Assembly (NCBI GenBank): GCA_031266295.1 | Contig: JAISBH010000018.1 | Coordinates: 1-25,690 of the forward strand | Reading direction: 5' to 3' | DNA length: 25,690 bases | From: Oscillospiraceae bacterium | Lineage (GTDB): Bacteria > Bacillota > Clostridia > Christensenellales > Aristaeellaceae | Part shown: positions 1-8,450 of the stretch, one piece after another | Position numbering within the stretch: the first letter of the stretch is position 1 | How the letters are laid out: every line of letters begins with the position of its first letter | Made by a program: the position numbers and the translations under genes | Notes under the pieces: model-generated | The model's input: the letters and a program-made list of their open reading frames with translations, nothing else | Databases searched by the model: none | What the model was told of the DNA's origin: nothing

Positions 1-1915
1 GCAGTCGATGGTGTTCGGCAACATGGGCGACGACTCCGGCACAGGCGTTGCGTTCACGCGCAACCCTTCCACCGGCGAGAACAAGCTGTACGGCGAATAC
101 CTGCTCAACGCGCAGGGCGAGGACGTTGTATCCGGCGTGCGCACGCCGCAGCCCATCGCCACCCTGGGTGACGCGATGCCCGAGGTGTATAAGCAATTCA
201 CCGACGTCGCGACCAAGCTGGAGAAACACTTCCACGACATGCAGGACATGGAATACACGATAGAGCGCGGCAAGCTGTTCATGCTGCAGACCCGCAACGG
301 CAAGCGTACAGCCGCCGCGGCGCTCAAAATCGCGGTCGATCTGGTAGAGGAAGGCATGCTCACAGAGACGGAAGCCGTGATGAAGGTCGAGCCGAAGCAG
401 CTCGACGCGTTGCTGCATCCGACGTTCGACCCGAAGGCCATAAAGGCGGTCAAGCCCATCGCGACGGGTTTGCCAGCCTCTCCCGGCGCCGGCAGCGGCC
501 AGATCTACTTCACGGCTAAGGAAGCCGTAGCGGCCGCTCAAGCAGGGCGGAAGGTATTGCTCGTTCGCAAGGAGACCACACCCGAGGACATCGAGGGCAT
601 GGATCTGTCGCAGGGCATACTGACCGTATTCGGCGGTATGACCAGCCACGCCGCAGTCGTCGCACGCGGTATGGGACGTTGCGCGGTTGTAGGTTGCGGC
701 TCATTACAGATCGGAGCGGACGAGAAGTCCGTCACCGTCGGCGGCGTTACGTATAAGGAAGGCGACATACTCTCTATCGATGGCTCGACCGGCAATGTCT
801 ACGCCGGCGCGATCCCGACGGTAGAGGCTCAGGTCGCGGGCGATTTCGCCAAGCTGATGGGATGGGCGGATCATCTGCGCCGCCTGAAGGTTCGCACGAA
901 CGCCGATACCCCGCGCGACGCGGAACAGGCGGTCAAGTTCGGCGCGGAAGGTATCGGGCTGTGCCGCACGGAGCACATGTTCTTTGAGGCGGACCGCATC
1001 AGCGCGGTGCGCGAGATGATACTGGCGGGCAATGAGACCCAGCGCCGCGTGGCTCTGGCCAAGTTGCTCCCCATGCAGCGAGGTGACTTTGAGGGCATCT
1101 ACAAGGCGATGGGCGAGCGTCCAGTAACGATCCGTTTCCTGGATCCGCCGCTGCATGAGTTCCTGCCGCAGAAGTACATGACCGACGAGATAGAGGCGAT
1201 CGCCAAAGAGCTGAAGACCACCTCCGGCGCGATCATCGCTAAGATCGATCAGCTGCATGAGTTCAACCCCATGATGGGACACCGCGGCTGCCGCCTGTCG
1301 ATCACATTCCCGGAGATCGCCGAGATGCAGACTCAGGCCGTCATCGAGGCCGCCTTGAACGTGCGCAACGAGACAGGACTGAACATCAAGCCGGAGATCA
1401 TGATCCCCCTGATCGGAGACGTGAAGGAACTGGCCTTCGTCAAGAAGATAATCCTTGAAACGATAGAGAAGGTATTCGCGGCGCGGGGCGAGAAGATCGA
1501 TTACATGATCGGCACGATGATCGAGATACCGCGCGCGGCGATCACGGCTGACGAGATAGCGACAGAGGCGGAGTTCTTCTCATTCGGCACGAACGATCTG
1601 ACTCAGATGACGTTCGGTTTCTCTCGTGACGACTCGGGCAAGTTCCTCGATGCGTACTACGAGAAGAAGATATTCGAGTCCGATCCGTTCGCGCGGCTGG
1701 ATCAGGACGGTGTGGGCAAGCTGGTGAAGATGGCGTGCAAGCTGGGCCGGGAGGTCAATCCGAAAATCAAGCTGGGCATATGCGGCGAACATGGCGGCGA
1801 TCCGTCGTCGGTCGTATTCTGCCACAAGGCCGGGCTGGACTATGTGAGCTGCTCGCCGTTCCGCGTGCCGATCGCCAGACTGGCCGCTGCGCAGGCTGCC
1901 ATTCAGGATAAGTAA
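1..1915 (+). CDS. ppdK: Pyruvate, phosphate dikinase, C-terminal part (5' end cut by window)
   Basis: This enzyme interconverts pyruvate + ATP + Pi and PEP + AMP + PPi in the cytoplasm; in anaerobes it often works in glycolysis. The frame is open from base 2, so about 637 residues are visible and roughly 240 N-terminal residues (most of the ATP-grasp nucleotide domain) lie outside. The visible part opens in the conserved MVFGNMGDDSGTG stretch. The phosphohistidine swivel domain carries GGMTSHAAVVAR, with the catalytic His codon at 647-649. The C-terminal PEP/pyruvate barrel shows GIGLCRTEHMFF, MGHRGCRL, GTMIEIPRAA, FSFGTNDLTQ and the active-site Cys in GICGEHGGDP (Cys codon 1781-1783). The offset from the visible His to the Clostridium symbiosum His455 predicts Cys near 833, matching its Cys831. 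PEP synthase is ruled out by the spacing and the GTNDLTQMTFGFSRDD context. The stop TAA is followed by a hairpin terminator. Confidence 0.97.
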   Translation, partial: QSMVFGNMGDDSGTGVAFTRNPSTGENKLYGEYLLNAQGEDVVSGVRTPQPIATLGDAMPEVYKQFTDVATKLEKHFHDMQDMEYTIERGKLFMLQTRNGKRTAAAALKIAVDLVEEGMLTETEAVMKVEPKQLDALLHPTFDPKAIKAVKPIATGLPASPGAGSGQIYFTAKEAVAAAQAGRKVLLVRKETTPEDIEGMDLSQGILTVFGGMTSHAAVVARGMGRCAVVGCGSLQIGADEKSVTVGGVTYKEGDILSIDGSTGNVYAGAIPTVEAQVAGDFAKLMGWADHLRRLKVRTNADTPRDAEQAVKFGAEGIGLCRTEHMFFEADRISAVREMILAGNETQRRVALAKLLPMQRGDFEGIYKAMGERPVTIRFLDPPLHEFLPQKYMTDEIEAIAKELKTTSGAIIAKIDQLHEFNPMMGHRGCRLSITFPEIAEMQTQAVIEAALNVRNETGLNIKPEIMIPLIGDVKELAFVKKIILETIEKVFAARGEKIDYMIGTMIEIPRAAITADEIATEAEFFSFGTNDLTQMTFGFSRDDSGKFLDAYYEKKIFESDPFARLDQDGVGKLVKMACKLGREVNPKIKLGICGEHGGDPSSVVFCHKAGLDYVSCSPFRVPIARLAAAQAAIQDK

Positions 1916-1940
1916 GCGGGACTTATAGCTTGACACTATA

Positions 1941-1980
1941 ACAAGAGAGTGGCTGTATCAGCAGATACGGCCACTCTTGT
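1941..1980. terminator. Two-sided hairpin terminator between ppdK and the solute-binding protein gene
   Basis: The arms acaagagagtggctgtatc and gatacggccactcttgt pair over about 17 bp with one G-T pair and a 2-nt bulge, around the 4-nt loop agca. It lies 26 bp after the ppdK stop and about 50 bp from the stop of the converging gene, so it can serve both. The T-run after the stem is weak on both strands. Strength is inferred from the stem length. Confidence 0.75.
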
Positions 1981-2031
1981 ATGTTAACTGGTCACTGTAT
2001 TAACCGATTGTCCAGTTAGGCAGTCAATATG

Positions 2032-3582
2032 TTATCGGTTGGATTCAGCCAGCGTACGCAGCACTTCGTATTCCCGCAGGTTGCGCGCGTTCAGATAGAC
2101 GCCGCGCGCCAGCAGTATCCCGCCGCGCCAGTAGAGAGGCAGCAGCGGCATGTCGTTGGACATCAGCGCCTGTATGTCGTACCACGCCTCGCGGAACGAG
2201 GTCTCATCTGGGGCGCGGCTCAGCTGCTTGAGGGATTCGCCGATATCCTTGCTGCGATAACGCACGTAATTGGATTCGCTCGTAGTTGACAGCAGGAATG
2301 TAGGATCAGGTATCATGCCGAAATTTATCCCGCAAAGGAACAGGTCGAAGTCGCCGCTGGTCAACTTGGCCTTGCCATTGTCGAATATGTAGTATGTTAT
2401 CTTGGCGTTGACCCCCACCTGCGCCAGCATGTCCTTTATCTGGAACGCTGCGTCATGCCGCAGCGTGCCGCCCTGCTCGTCATAGTAGAACAGTCTCAGT
2501 ATGAGCGACTCGCCGTCCGCGTTCACCCGGAATCCATCGGCGCCGCGCGCGGAGTATCCCAGCGCGTCAAGCATCCGGTTGGCCGCGTCTGGATTGTAGG
2601 CGTATGTCTTCGCGTCGGCGTTGTATATGCTGGATGTCGGCATCGCTATCGTGTCAGTAACTGTCACTACATTTTGATAAACCATTTGAGCAATGCGGCT
2701 GCGGTCAATCGCATGGCTCAATGCTTGGCGCATCTCGGGCGTTTTAAGGACGGCCGCGCTGTTGTTGTACATCAACACTTCCAACTGGCGGGTGATGTAG
2801 TCCAGCGACGTGATCGCGCTGCCTATCACACCCCTGTACCGTGTTGCCTGAAGCGAGCGCGTCATCAGTACATCCACCTGCTCCAGCTGAAACGCGGTCA
2901 GCGCGTCTGCGTCCGTGCCGAACCACTGCGCGGTAATCATGCGGATCGCCGACGGACGCTGCCACCACGCTTCGTTCGCGATCATAAGCATCTGATTGCC
3001 CGGCTGGTAGAAGTCCACCCTGTACGGGCCTGTTCCCGGAGGACAGTCAACCTTCGTCTCGCCTTCGGGTAGTATAGGAAATGTCATGACATATAGTGCG
3101 GGATAACCTGACTGCTTGGCCCTTATGCGTACGACGTATTCACTCTTGGCCTCCCAATCGCTGAGCATCGCGGCGGTTTGACTGAACATGCCGCGCCCCT
3201 CTATGGCCAGCTCGCTGATCGTGTTCAGCGTCGCGACGACGTCTCGCGCGGTCAGTTCCTTTCCGTTGTGGAACTTAACGCCCTCGCGCAGCGTGAATTC
3301 CCATACCCCGCCGCTGCCTATCTCGATCCAGCTTTCGGCCAACATGGCTTGCGGAACCCGTCCGTCGTCTAGTGATATCAACGATTCATATACCAGCCCC
3401 ATTATGGATTGCGGATCTCGTTCCACGCACGACAGTGGGTTCATACTGAGATCGGGTGAGCATACCATAGCGACGTTCAGCTCAGAAGGTATGCCGCCGG
3501 ACGCTACTGCGCCAAGCGGCATGGCCATAGGCGCGAGCGTCAGCAACGCAAATAATAGCGGCAGCGCTCTACGCGTCCGCAT
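2032..3582 (-). CDS. Exported ABC-transporter solute-binding protein, family 5 (peptide/nickel type)
   Basis: Predicted periplasm-side (outer face) ligand receptor of an oligopeptide/dipeptide/nickel ABC importer. The body shows family 5 features: ESLISLDDGRVPQAMLAESW near the N-terminus, WEFTLREGVKFHNGKELTA, then a long two-lobed domain with LSHAIDRSRIAQMVYQN and a Trp/Tyr-rich C-terminus ending MPLLPLYWRGG. I start it at the ATG at 3580-3582, giving about 516 residues and a clean signal peptide (MRTRRA, hydrophobic LPLLFALLTLAPMAMPLGAV, cleavage near AVA-S). The frame stays open to an ATG at 3627 with an AAGGTG upstream, which would add 15 basic residues; that start is possible. There is no lipobox Cys, unusual for a Gram-positive solute-binding protein. 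No permease or ATPase gene is nearby. It overlaps the upstream transglycosylase by 14 bp, so translation is probably coupled. A role in catching released wall peptides is only a guess from context. Confidence 0.9.
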   Translation of the reverse strand: MRTRRALPLLFALLTLAPMAMPLGAVASGGIPSELNVAMVCSPDLSMNPLSCVERDPQSIMGLVYESLISLDDGRVPQAMLAESWIEIGSGGVWEFTLREGVKFHNGKELTARDVVATLNTISELAIEGRGMFSQTAAMLSDWEAKSEYVVRIRAKQSGYPALYVMTFPILPEGETKVDCPPGTGPYRVDFYQPGNQMLMIANEAWWQRPSAIRMITAQWFGTDADALTAFQLEQVDVLMTRSLQATRYRGVIGSAITSLDYITRQLEVLMYNNSAAVLKTPEMRQALSHAIDRSRIAQMVYQNVVTVTDTIAMPTSSIYNADAKTYAYNPDAANRMLDALGYSARGADGFRVNADGESLILRLFYYDEQGGTLRHDAAFQIKDMLAQVGVNAKITYYIFDNGKAKLTSGDFDLFLCGINFGMIPDPTFLLSTTSESNYVRYRSKDIGESLKQLSRAPDETSFREAWYDIQALMSNDMPLLPLYWRGGILLARGVYLNARNLREYEVLRTLAESNR

Positions 3583-4300
3583 CCGGCGTTTCCGGTTCAG
3601 GGTAATAATGCCTCTGGTATACATCATACGCGTTCATCACCTTGCGCACATATCGATCGGTGTCCCCGAACGGAATCACCGTCAGTTCGCCATCCTGGGT
3701 GTAGTCCGGATTGTTAAGCCACGCCTCGACCTGACCTCCGCCCGCGTGATAGCCTGCCGCCACCTTGACCGGATCGCCGTCAAACTTGCGCGTCAGATAC
3801 CCCATGAACCAGCAACCGAATCGGATGTTGGTTTCCGGATCGTACAGCGCATCCAGACTGAACGGCTCCTTTAGCTTGCCAGCCACCCACTCTGCCGTGC
3901 CGGGCATCAGCTGCATCAAACCTCGCGCACCTAGGCGTGACTCCGCCTTCGGATCGAAGCTGCTCTCATTTAATATCACTGCCGCTACCAGTGCCGGATC
4001 TAATCCTTGCGACTCCGCGCCGGCTTCGACCATGTCTCGGTAAACGAACGGATGCCGCGCTTCCTCCAACGCCCATTCGGCCTGGCGGAGTCGCTCCGCT
4101 ACCTCTGCGCGGTGATTAGGCAGCCATATCAGCGCAAACCAAGCGCCGACGATCAATACCAGCGCCAGAGTTACGCACAGTACCGTCCTCGACATGCGCC
4201 GCCGCTTTCGGCGCGGCTTGACGAACGGCGCCGGATAATCATACTTGTCCTTTTGCCAAGCCGCAGCGTGCCTGGGTTTATATGTTCGGGATTCTGTCAA
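3569..4300 (-). CDS. Membrane-anchored lytic transglycosylase (SLT domain)
   Basis: Cleaves the MurNAc-GlcNAc bond of peptidoglycan without water, leaving 1,6-anhydroMurNAc. The 243-residue protein has a basic cytoplasmic N-terminus (PRRKRRR), one membrane segment at about residues 38-60, and an SLT domain from about residue 84. The catalytic Glu is Glu112 in LNESSFDPKAESRLGARG, followed by GLMQLMPGTA and, further on, AAGYHAGGGQVEAWL, all typical of the Slt/MltE fold. The start is TTG, chosen because AGGGG sits 9 bases upstream and overlaps the coaE stop; the next internal ATG (residue 36) would remove the basic N-terminus. It follows coaE by 12 bp and overlaps the next gene. In this operon it is likely to act with the FtsW/PBP pair as the wall-opening enzyme. 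Confidence 0.92.
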   Translation of the reverse strand: MTESRTYKPRHAAAWQKDKYDYPAPFVKPRRKRRRMSRTVLCVTLALVLIVGAWFALIWLPNHRAEVAERLRQAEWALEEARHPFVYRDMVEAGAESQGLDPALVAAVILNESSFDPKAESRLGARGLMQLMPGTAEWVAGKLKEPFSLDALYDPETNIRFGCWFMGYLTRKFDGDPVKVAAGYHAGGGQVEAWLNNPDYTQDGELTVIPFGDTDRYVRKVMNAYDVYQRHYYPEPETPDADA

Positions 4301-4312
4301 AACAATCAGCCC

Positions 4313-4909
4313 CTATACCATTGTCGCCCTGTTCCATTGCCGCGCCGCCATAGCGCATATCCCCATCCTTGAACCTAGCATCGGCAGTATTACATCCGCG
4401 AGGCGCGCCTTCTCATGGAACGGCGTCTGGCTGGCTATCCTCGCGTTCGCCTGTTTTGCGGTTAGACGATCCCTTTCCATCAGTCGTTCGAGCTGTGTTG
4501 ACACAGGGCAGTATGTTACCCATATCTCGTCGCACATGCCGTGCATACCCGACTCAATCAACAGCGGCGCTTCCAGCACCGCCGCAGTCACGCCGCTCTC
4601 GCACAAGACAGCCAGACGTGCACTGCACTCGGCGATCACCATCGGATGAACGATCGACTCCAGATCACGGCGGGATTGCTCGCTGTTAAACACGATCTCC
4701 GCCAGCGCCGCGCGGTTCAGAGTCCCATCAGCGGCAAACACATCGCCACCGAATCGATCACGTATACCCGGCAGCGCCGCGCCACCCGCTGCGGTCAGCG
4801 CACGCGACACTGCGTCCGCATCTACGACAGGCGCGCCTAGTTTCCGCAGCATGGAACTGAACGTACTCTTTCCGCTGGCGATACCACCGGTCAGCCCGAT
4901 TATATGCAT
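4313..4909 (-). CDS. coaE: Dephospho-CoA kinase
   Basis: Catalyses the last step of coenzyme A synthesis, phosphorylating the 3'-hydroxyl of dephospho-CoA with ATP. The 198-residue length is normal. It begins MHIIGLTGGIASGKST with the P-loop at residues 8-16, followed by the family motif VVDADAVSR, then LESIVHPMVI and the lid region with LMERDRLTAKQANARIASQ. The ATG start lies 3 bp after the stop of the PBP gene, so translational coupling is likely. Its presence inside a wall operon is probably housekeeping hitch-hiking rather than a functional tie. Confidence 0.96.
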   Translation of the reverse strand: MHIIGLTGGIASGKSTFSSMLRKLGAPVVDADAVSRALTAAGGAALPGIRDRFGGDVFAADGTLNRAALAEIVFNSEQSRRDLESIVHPMVIAECSARLAVLCESGVTAAVLEAPLLIESGMHGMCDEIWVTYCPVSTQLERLMERDRLTAKQANARIASQTPFHEKARLADVILPMLGSRMGICAMAARQWNRATMV

Positions 4910-4912
4910 GTA

Positions 4913-6313
4913 TCAGTCTTTCAGCCGGATGGCCTCGCGCAGTATGTCTTGAGCTAGAGGAGCCGCGGCAATCGCGCCTGATCCTCCGCCCTCGATCAGT
5001 ACACAGATGGCCAGAGGGTGCTCCGGATCGTCGATGAACCCGGTGAACCATGCGTGCGTTGGCACGGTCTTATCGGATGAAACCTCCGCGCTGCCCGTTT
5101 TGCCTCCGATACGATATCCTTCAATCGACGCTTGCGAAGCCGTTCCCACCTGCACCGCCGCAACCATCGCTTCTTTGAGGATTGAGGCACGCGAGTCGTC
5201 CAGTACCTTGCGGTATACCGATGAACCGACGGGCAGACCGCCACTTGCGGTTGAACTTGCGCGGTCGAGAAGCTTCGGTTCCATCATCGTGCCGCCGTTG
5301 GCGATCGTGGCAGCGACCAGCGCCATCTCCAGTGGAGTGGTCTCGACGCGTCCCTGTCCGTAAGCGGACTGCGCGAGATCGTCACGGGTCGGCGACGTGG
5401 TCGGATACTTGCTATCCTTGACCACCAGGTCGCGGAACAGGACGGTATCGTTAAACCCGAACGCGCGCGCCTGACGCTCAATCGCGGGATAACCCATCTC
5501 CAGCGCCAGCTGTGCGAACGTGATGTTGCAGCTCTGCTCCAGCGCCTGACGCAATGTGACCGCTCCGTGTGTCGCGCCGTTAGCCTCCACTATCGACAGT
5601 TGATCCACGGTGAACCTTCCCCCGCAGTTGAATGTACGGGATTCAACGCCCGGCAGTTCCTTCAACGCGGCGGCGTACGTGATCAGCTTGAACAGCGATC
5701 CCGGCGGATACAACACGTTCGTCGCGCGGTTGAAATATGAACCGGGCGCGTGATCATCGGTGGCGGGGTCGAAATTGGGCAGCGACACCATCGCGCGGAT
5801 CTCGCCCGTCTTGTAGTTGAGCACAACAACCGCGCCTGACTTGCCCGCGGGGAAATGTTCCGCCGCGTACTTGCACAGCATCGCGTCTACGGTCAGCCGG
5901 ATATTGTCGCCGCGTCTCGGTTCATCGCTGAACAGCTGCCCCAGCCGTGCCGTCCATCCAGCGCGATAACCCAGCAGGTATGCGGCCATGAATGATTCAA
6001 CCCCGTTGGCGACCTGTCCCTCCGTGTCGCCCAGCAACTGTGACACCGCCCGTCGTACAGACGGATTCTCGGCGTACACGCGTTCGTAATCACCTTGCGC
6101 GTTTTCGACGCTCTTAGCCAGCGACATGCCGTTCTTGTCGTATACGGAACCCGGGATCACACCGTCGGTGTGGATTATGTTGGGATTGGCCGGATCCGCA
6201 AACCAGCGGTCTGAATACACCGTCACGTTGTATGTGAAGAACCCGCCCAGGCATAGGAACATCACCGCGAATATGCCGGTGATGAGTCCCGCTGTACGGC
6301 GAATACGCTTCAT
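4913..6313 (-). CDS. Class B penicillin-binding protein (PbpA/FtsI-like transpeptidase)
   Basis: D,D-transpeptidase that cross-links stem peptides of new peptidoglycan at the outer membrane face. The 466-residue protein has a short cytoplasmic tail, one membrane anchor (about residues 8-29) and a transpeptidase domain with all three catalytic motifs: SxxK at 206-209 (PPGSLFKL, nucleophile Ser206), SxN at 261-263 (QSCNITF) and KTG at 405-407 (IGGKTGSAE). The N-terminal module is short and there are no PASTA repeats, closest in plan to actinobacterial PbpA and its clostridial relatives rather than to full-length PBP2 or FtsI. It sits 4 bp after the FtsW-family gene, the usual pairing of a SEDS polymerase with its dedicated class B PBP. 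Whether it serves elongation, division or sporulation cannot be told from sequence alone. Confidence 0.95.
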   Translation of the reverse strand: MKRIRRTAGLITGIFAVMFLCLGGFFTYNVTVYSDRWFADPANPNIIHTDGVIPGSVYDKNGMSLAKSVENAQGDYERVYAENPSVRRAVSQLLGDTEGQVANGVESFMAAYLLGYRAGWTARLGQLFSDEPRRGDNIRLTVDAMLCKYAAEHFPAGKSGAVVVLNYKTGEIRAMVSLPNFDPATDDHAPGSYFNRATNVLYPPGSLFKLITYAAALKELPGVESRTFNCGGRFTVDQLSIVEANGATHGAVTLRQALEQSCNITFAQLALEMGYPAIERQARAFGFNDTVLFRDLVVKDSKYPTTSPTRDDLAQSAYGQGRVETTPLEMALVAATIANGGTMMEPKLLDRASSTASGGLPVGSSVYRKVLDDSRASILKEAMVAAVQVGTASQASIEGYRIGGKTGSAEVSSDKTVPTHAWFTGFIDDPEHPLAICVLIEGGGSGAIAAAPLAQDILREAIRLKD

Positions 6314-6317
6314 ACCT

Positions 6318-7685
6318 CTACCCTCCGACCTCGCGCGTCGTCCAGATGAAGGTCGAACGCACCGCAGAATACTGTCCTAAAATGGCGCGCGCGTCCTGCT
6401 CGTCCTGATCGGCGCACGCGTAAACGCCGTTGAGTATGCCCATCAGCATCATGCAAGAGAGCATCGACGATCCGCCTTGGCTGATAAAGGGCATTGTAAC
6501 GCCGGTCAGCGGGAACATATTGACGACGCCGCCGACGATTACGAACGTCTGGAAACCAATCAGCGCGGTAACGCCGATAGCCAGCAGCGCGTGAAATCTG
6601 CGCCGCGCGCGCTGGGCGATCCGCATTCCTCGGAACAATATTACCACATATACGGCCAGCACGGCCAGAGCAAACACAGCGCCGAACTGAGAGCAGACGA
6701 CCGAGAATACAAAGTCGTTGGAATATTCAGGCACCCAACGGAACGTATCGCGAATACCATAACCCAGGCCGTGTACCCCTCCGGCAGCCAGCGCCATCAG
6801 CGACTCCGCGATCTGATAGCCCTTCAGGCCTACGCCACCCTTGTCGTCCATAACGCGCATGAACGGATTCAGCCACTGCTCGACGCGCGTCCGGAACTTG
6901 CCCGTGTTCTGGTATACCAGCCATGCGGAACCAGCGCCTCCGGCCACGCCCGTGAACAACAGCGTGAAACTGCCAGTCGCCGCGAAGAACATCAGCAGCG
7001 CCGTCATCGCGTACAGCACGCATGTGCCCAGATCGTCCTCCGCGATCAGCAGCCCGACGCACATCACCGCGAAACCCATCGCCCACACCGAGTCCGGTCG
7101 CCAGCTATGCCCGGACAGCATGTCGGCCAGCAATATTATAAGCAGTATCTTCACGCCCTCGCTAGGTTGGATCGACAGCGTTATTATGGATCTCCCCGTA
7201 ACCGCATCCGTTACGCGCTGGATTGGGATATGCGCATGCGCGCCATTCACAGTATTGAATAGCGGCGCGATCAGAAGCATGGCAGCGAGTATGGCGAGAT
7301 GCGGCCACCACCGGCGAAGTGTCTTGACGCGCCTTACCGCTAGACTAACGACAACCATTAGGATGGAGCCGATAGCATACCACAGCGCGTGATACAATCC
7401 GCTGCCGCGGCTGATGCTATACTGGACGAGCACCCCCAGCGAGCACAGGAAATTCATCATCGTCATAAGCAGAGGATCCGCGCCGATCCATTTGGGGAAC
7501 AGATACGCACCTATAAATATCATGGCAAGCAAACCGATGGTGATCAACAGCGCGGTGAAGTCGGCGGTATACATAGTGGATGCGCCGGAAACAGGCGCGC
7601 CATGGAGCATCGCGAGCATCCCGAGCGCGAATGTGAACAGCATTACCAGCATAACGAGGCGTTGACGAAGATCCCAGCGCGCCAT
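6318..7685 (-). CDS. SEDS peptidoglycan polymerase (FtsW/RodA/SpoVE family)
   Basis: Polytopic membrane glycosyltransferase that polymerises lipid II into glycan strands. The 455-residue protein has about ten hydrophobic segments. Family motifs visible are AEDDLGTCVLY in the middle (the usual PDLGT region, with the conserved Asp kept), a large outer loop (WLNPFMRVMDDKGG through QIAESLMALAAGG), and the C-terminal signature FPLTGVTMPFISQGGSSML. The ATG start is set by AAAGGAG six bases upstream. The partner class B PBP follows after 4 bp and the FHA gene precedes by 25 bp, so the three are likely one functional unit. The name ftsW, rodA or spoVE is left open because the sequence alone does not decide between them. 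Confidence 0.95.
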   Translation of the reverse strand: MARWDLRQRLVMLVMLFTFALGMLAMLHGAPVSGASTMYTADFTALLITIGLLAMIFIGAYLFPKWIGADPLLMTMMNFLCSLGVLVQYSISRGSGLYHALWYAIGSILMVVVSLAVRRVKTLRRWWPHLAILAAMLLIAPLFNTVNGAHAHIPIQRVTDAVTGRSIITLSIQPSEGVKILLIILLADMLSGHSWRPDSVWAMGFAVMCVGLLIAEDDLGTCVLYAMTALLMFFAATGSFTLLFTGVAGGAGSAWLVYQNTGKFRTRVEQWLNPFMRVMDDKGGVGLKGYQIAESLMALAAGGVHGLGYGIRDTFRWVPEYSNDFVFSVVCSQFGAVFALAVLAVYVVILFRGMRIAQRARRRFHALLAIGVTALIGFQTFVIVGGVVNMFPLTGVTMPFISQGGSSMLSCMMLMGILNGVYACADQDEQDARAILGQYSAVRSTFIWTTREVGG

Positions 7686-7710
7686 GGGTCGCTCCTTTCG
7701 TAAGCAGGGT

Positions 7711-8394
7711 TTATTCAGCGTCCGTCGCGGCGGATTCTGTCAGTTCATCAGCATCGTCCGTATCAACGGGATAGTCGATTTCGTCAGATTCGTCAGATTC
7801 ATCAGTCTCCGCAGACTCGTCGGATTCGACCGAATCCAGCGGCGAACCCCTGCGCAGTCGGAACAACCTGCGCGCGGAAGGCTCTTCTTCGACTGTCGAG
7901 CCATCGCTGAGAGGCGGCGTGATTCGCGCGGCAGCCAGATCCCGTGCCCCGTCGAGCAGATTCAGCTGAAACGACAACGAACCCCATTCGACGCGGCTGT
8001 CCTCGTCCAGCAGCACGGGTACGCGGTAAGCTATACCGTTGACTGATACGCTGCCGCCGCCAACAGGTGAGAATAACATGCCTACCTGTGTCAGCGTAAA
8101 CCTTCCCGCCTTGCCGGGTATTTCGGCGGAGGGTATATACACGTCGCACGCGCGCGCGCTGCCCACTGTACCTTCGACCGGGACGGGGAACCACTGTTTC
8201 GGCGACACACGCTTGCTCGTTCCGCCCGTCAGTTTCAGATAGCCCACCGCCTCCGTGCTAGGTTCGGACGCGGCCTTGCGCGCCCTGCGATCCGCGCGCG
8301 CCCAGGCCGCGCCGCACAATACTATCGCCACGCCTAGCGCCATGAACAGGTAGCTGAGCGATAATGACAGCGCGTCATAGACCGGTTTGGTCAT
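7711..8394 (-). CDS. Membrane-anchored FHA-like protein with acidic tail
   Basis: A 227-residue protein: one N-terminal membrane segment (about 9-32), a short basic stretch (RADRRARK), an FHA-like beta-sandwich (about 52-150) and an acidic Ser/Asp/Glu tail (about 170-227, with repeated DESDES units). FHA-like signs are the GTVGSARACDVYIPS strand pair and the late VSVNG turn. The usual SRxH element that reads phosphothreonine is replaced by PGKAGRF, so phospho-binding is doubtful. GGAGG five bases before the ATG supports the start. FHA-FtsW-PbpA order recalls actinobacterial wall clusters, in which the FHA proteins are kinase targets or scaffolds; no Ser/Thr kinase or phosphatase is in this window. 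Role inferred: scaffold for the SEDS-PBP pair. The tail could be disordered and phosphorylated. Confidence 0.8.
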   Translation of the reverse strand: MTKPVYDALSLSLSYLFMALGVAIVLCGAAWARADRRARKAASEPSTEAVGYLKLTGGTSKRVSPKQWFPVPVEGTVGSARACDVYIPSAEIPGKAGRFTLTQVGMLFSPVGGGSVSVNGIAYRVPVLLDEDSRVEWGSLSFQLNLLDGARDLAAARITPPLSDGSTVEEEPSARRLFRLRRGSPLDSVESDESAETDESDESDEIDYPVDTDDADELTESAATDAE

Positions 8395-8420
8395 TCGCCG
8401 CCTCCAAATGTTACTGTAAC

Positions 8421-8440
8421 CACGCCGCGTGAACGGCGTG
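8421..8440. other. GC-rich hairpin between manA and the FHA gene
   Basis: CACGCCG and CGGCGTG form a perfect 7-bp stem with a 6-nt loop in the 56-bp gap between manA and the FHA gene. No T-run follows on the minus strand, so it is not a clear intrinsic terminator; it could slow decay or lower read-through from manA into the wall genes. Confidence 0.45.
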
Positions 8441-8450
8441 TCTGTGCAGA

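Noticed and set aside
704..1282. Minus-strand open frame of 192 codons inside ppdK
   Set aside because: It mirrors a strongly conserved enzyme and has no promoter or ribosome site.
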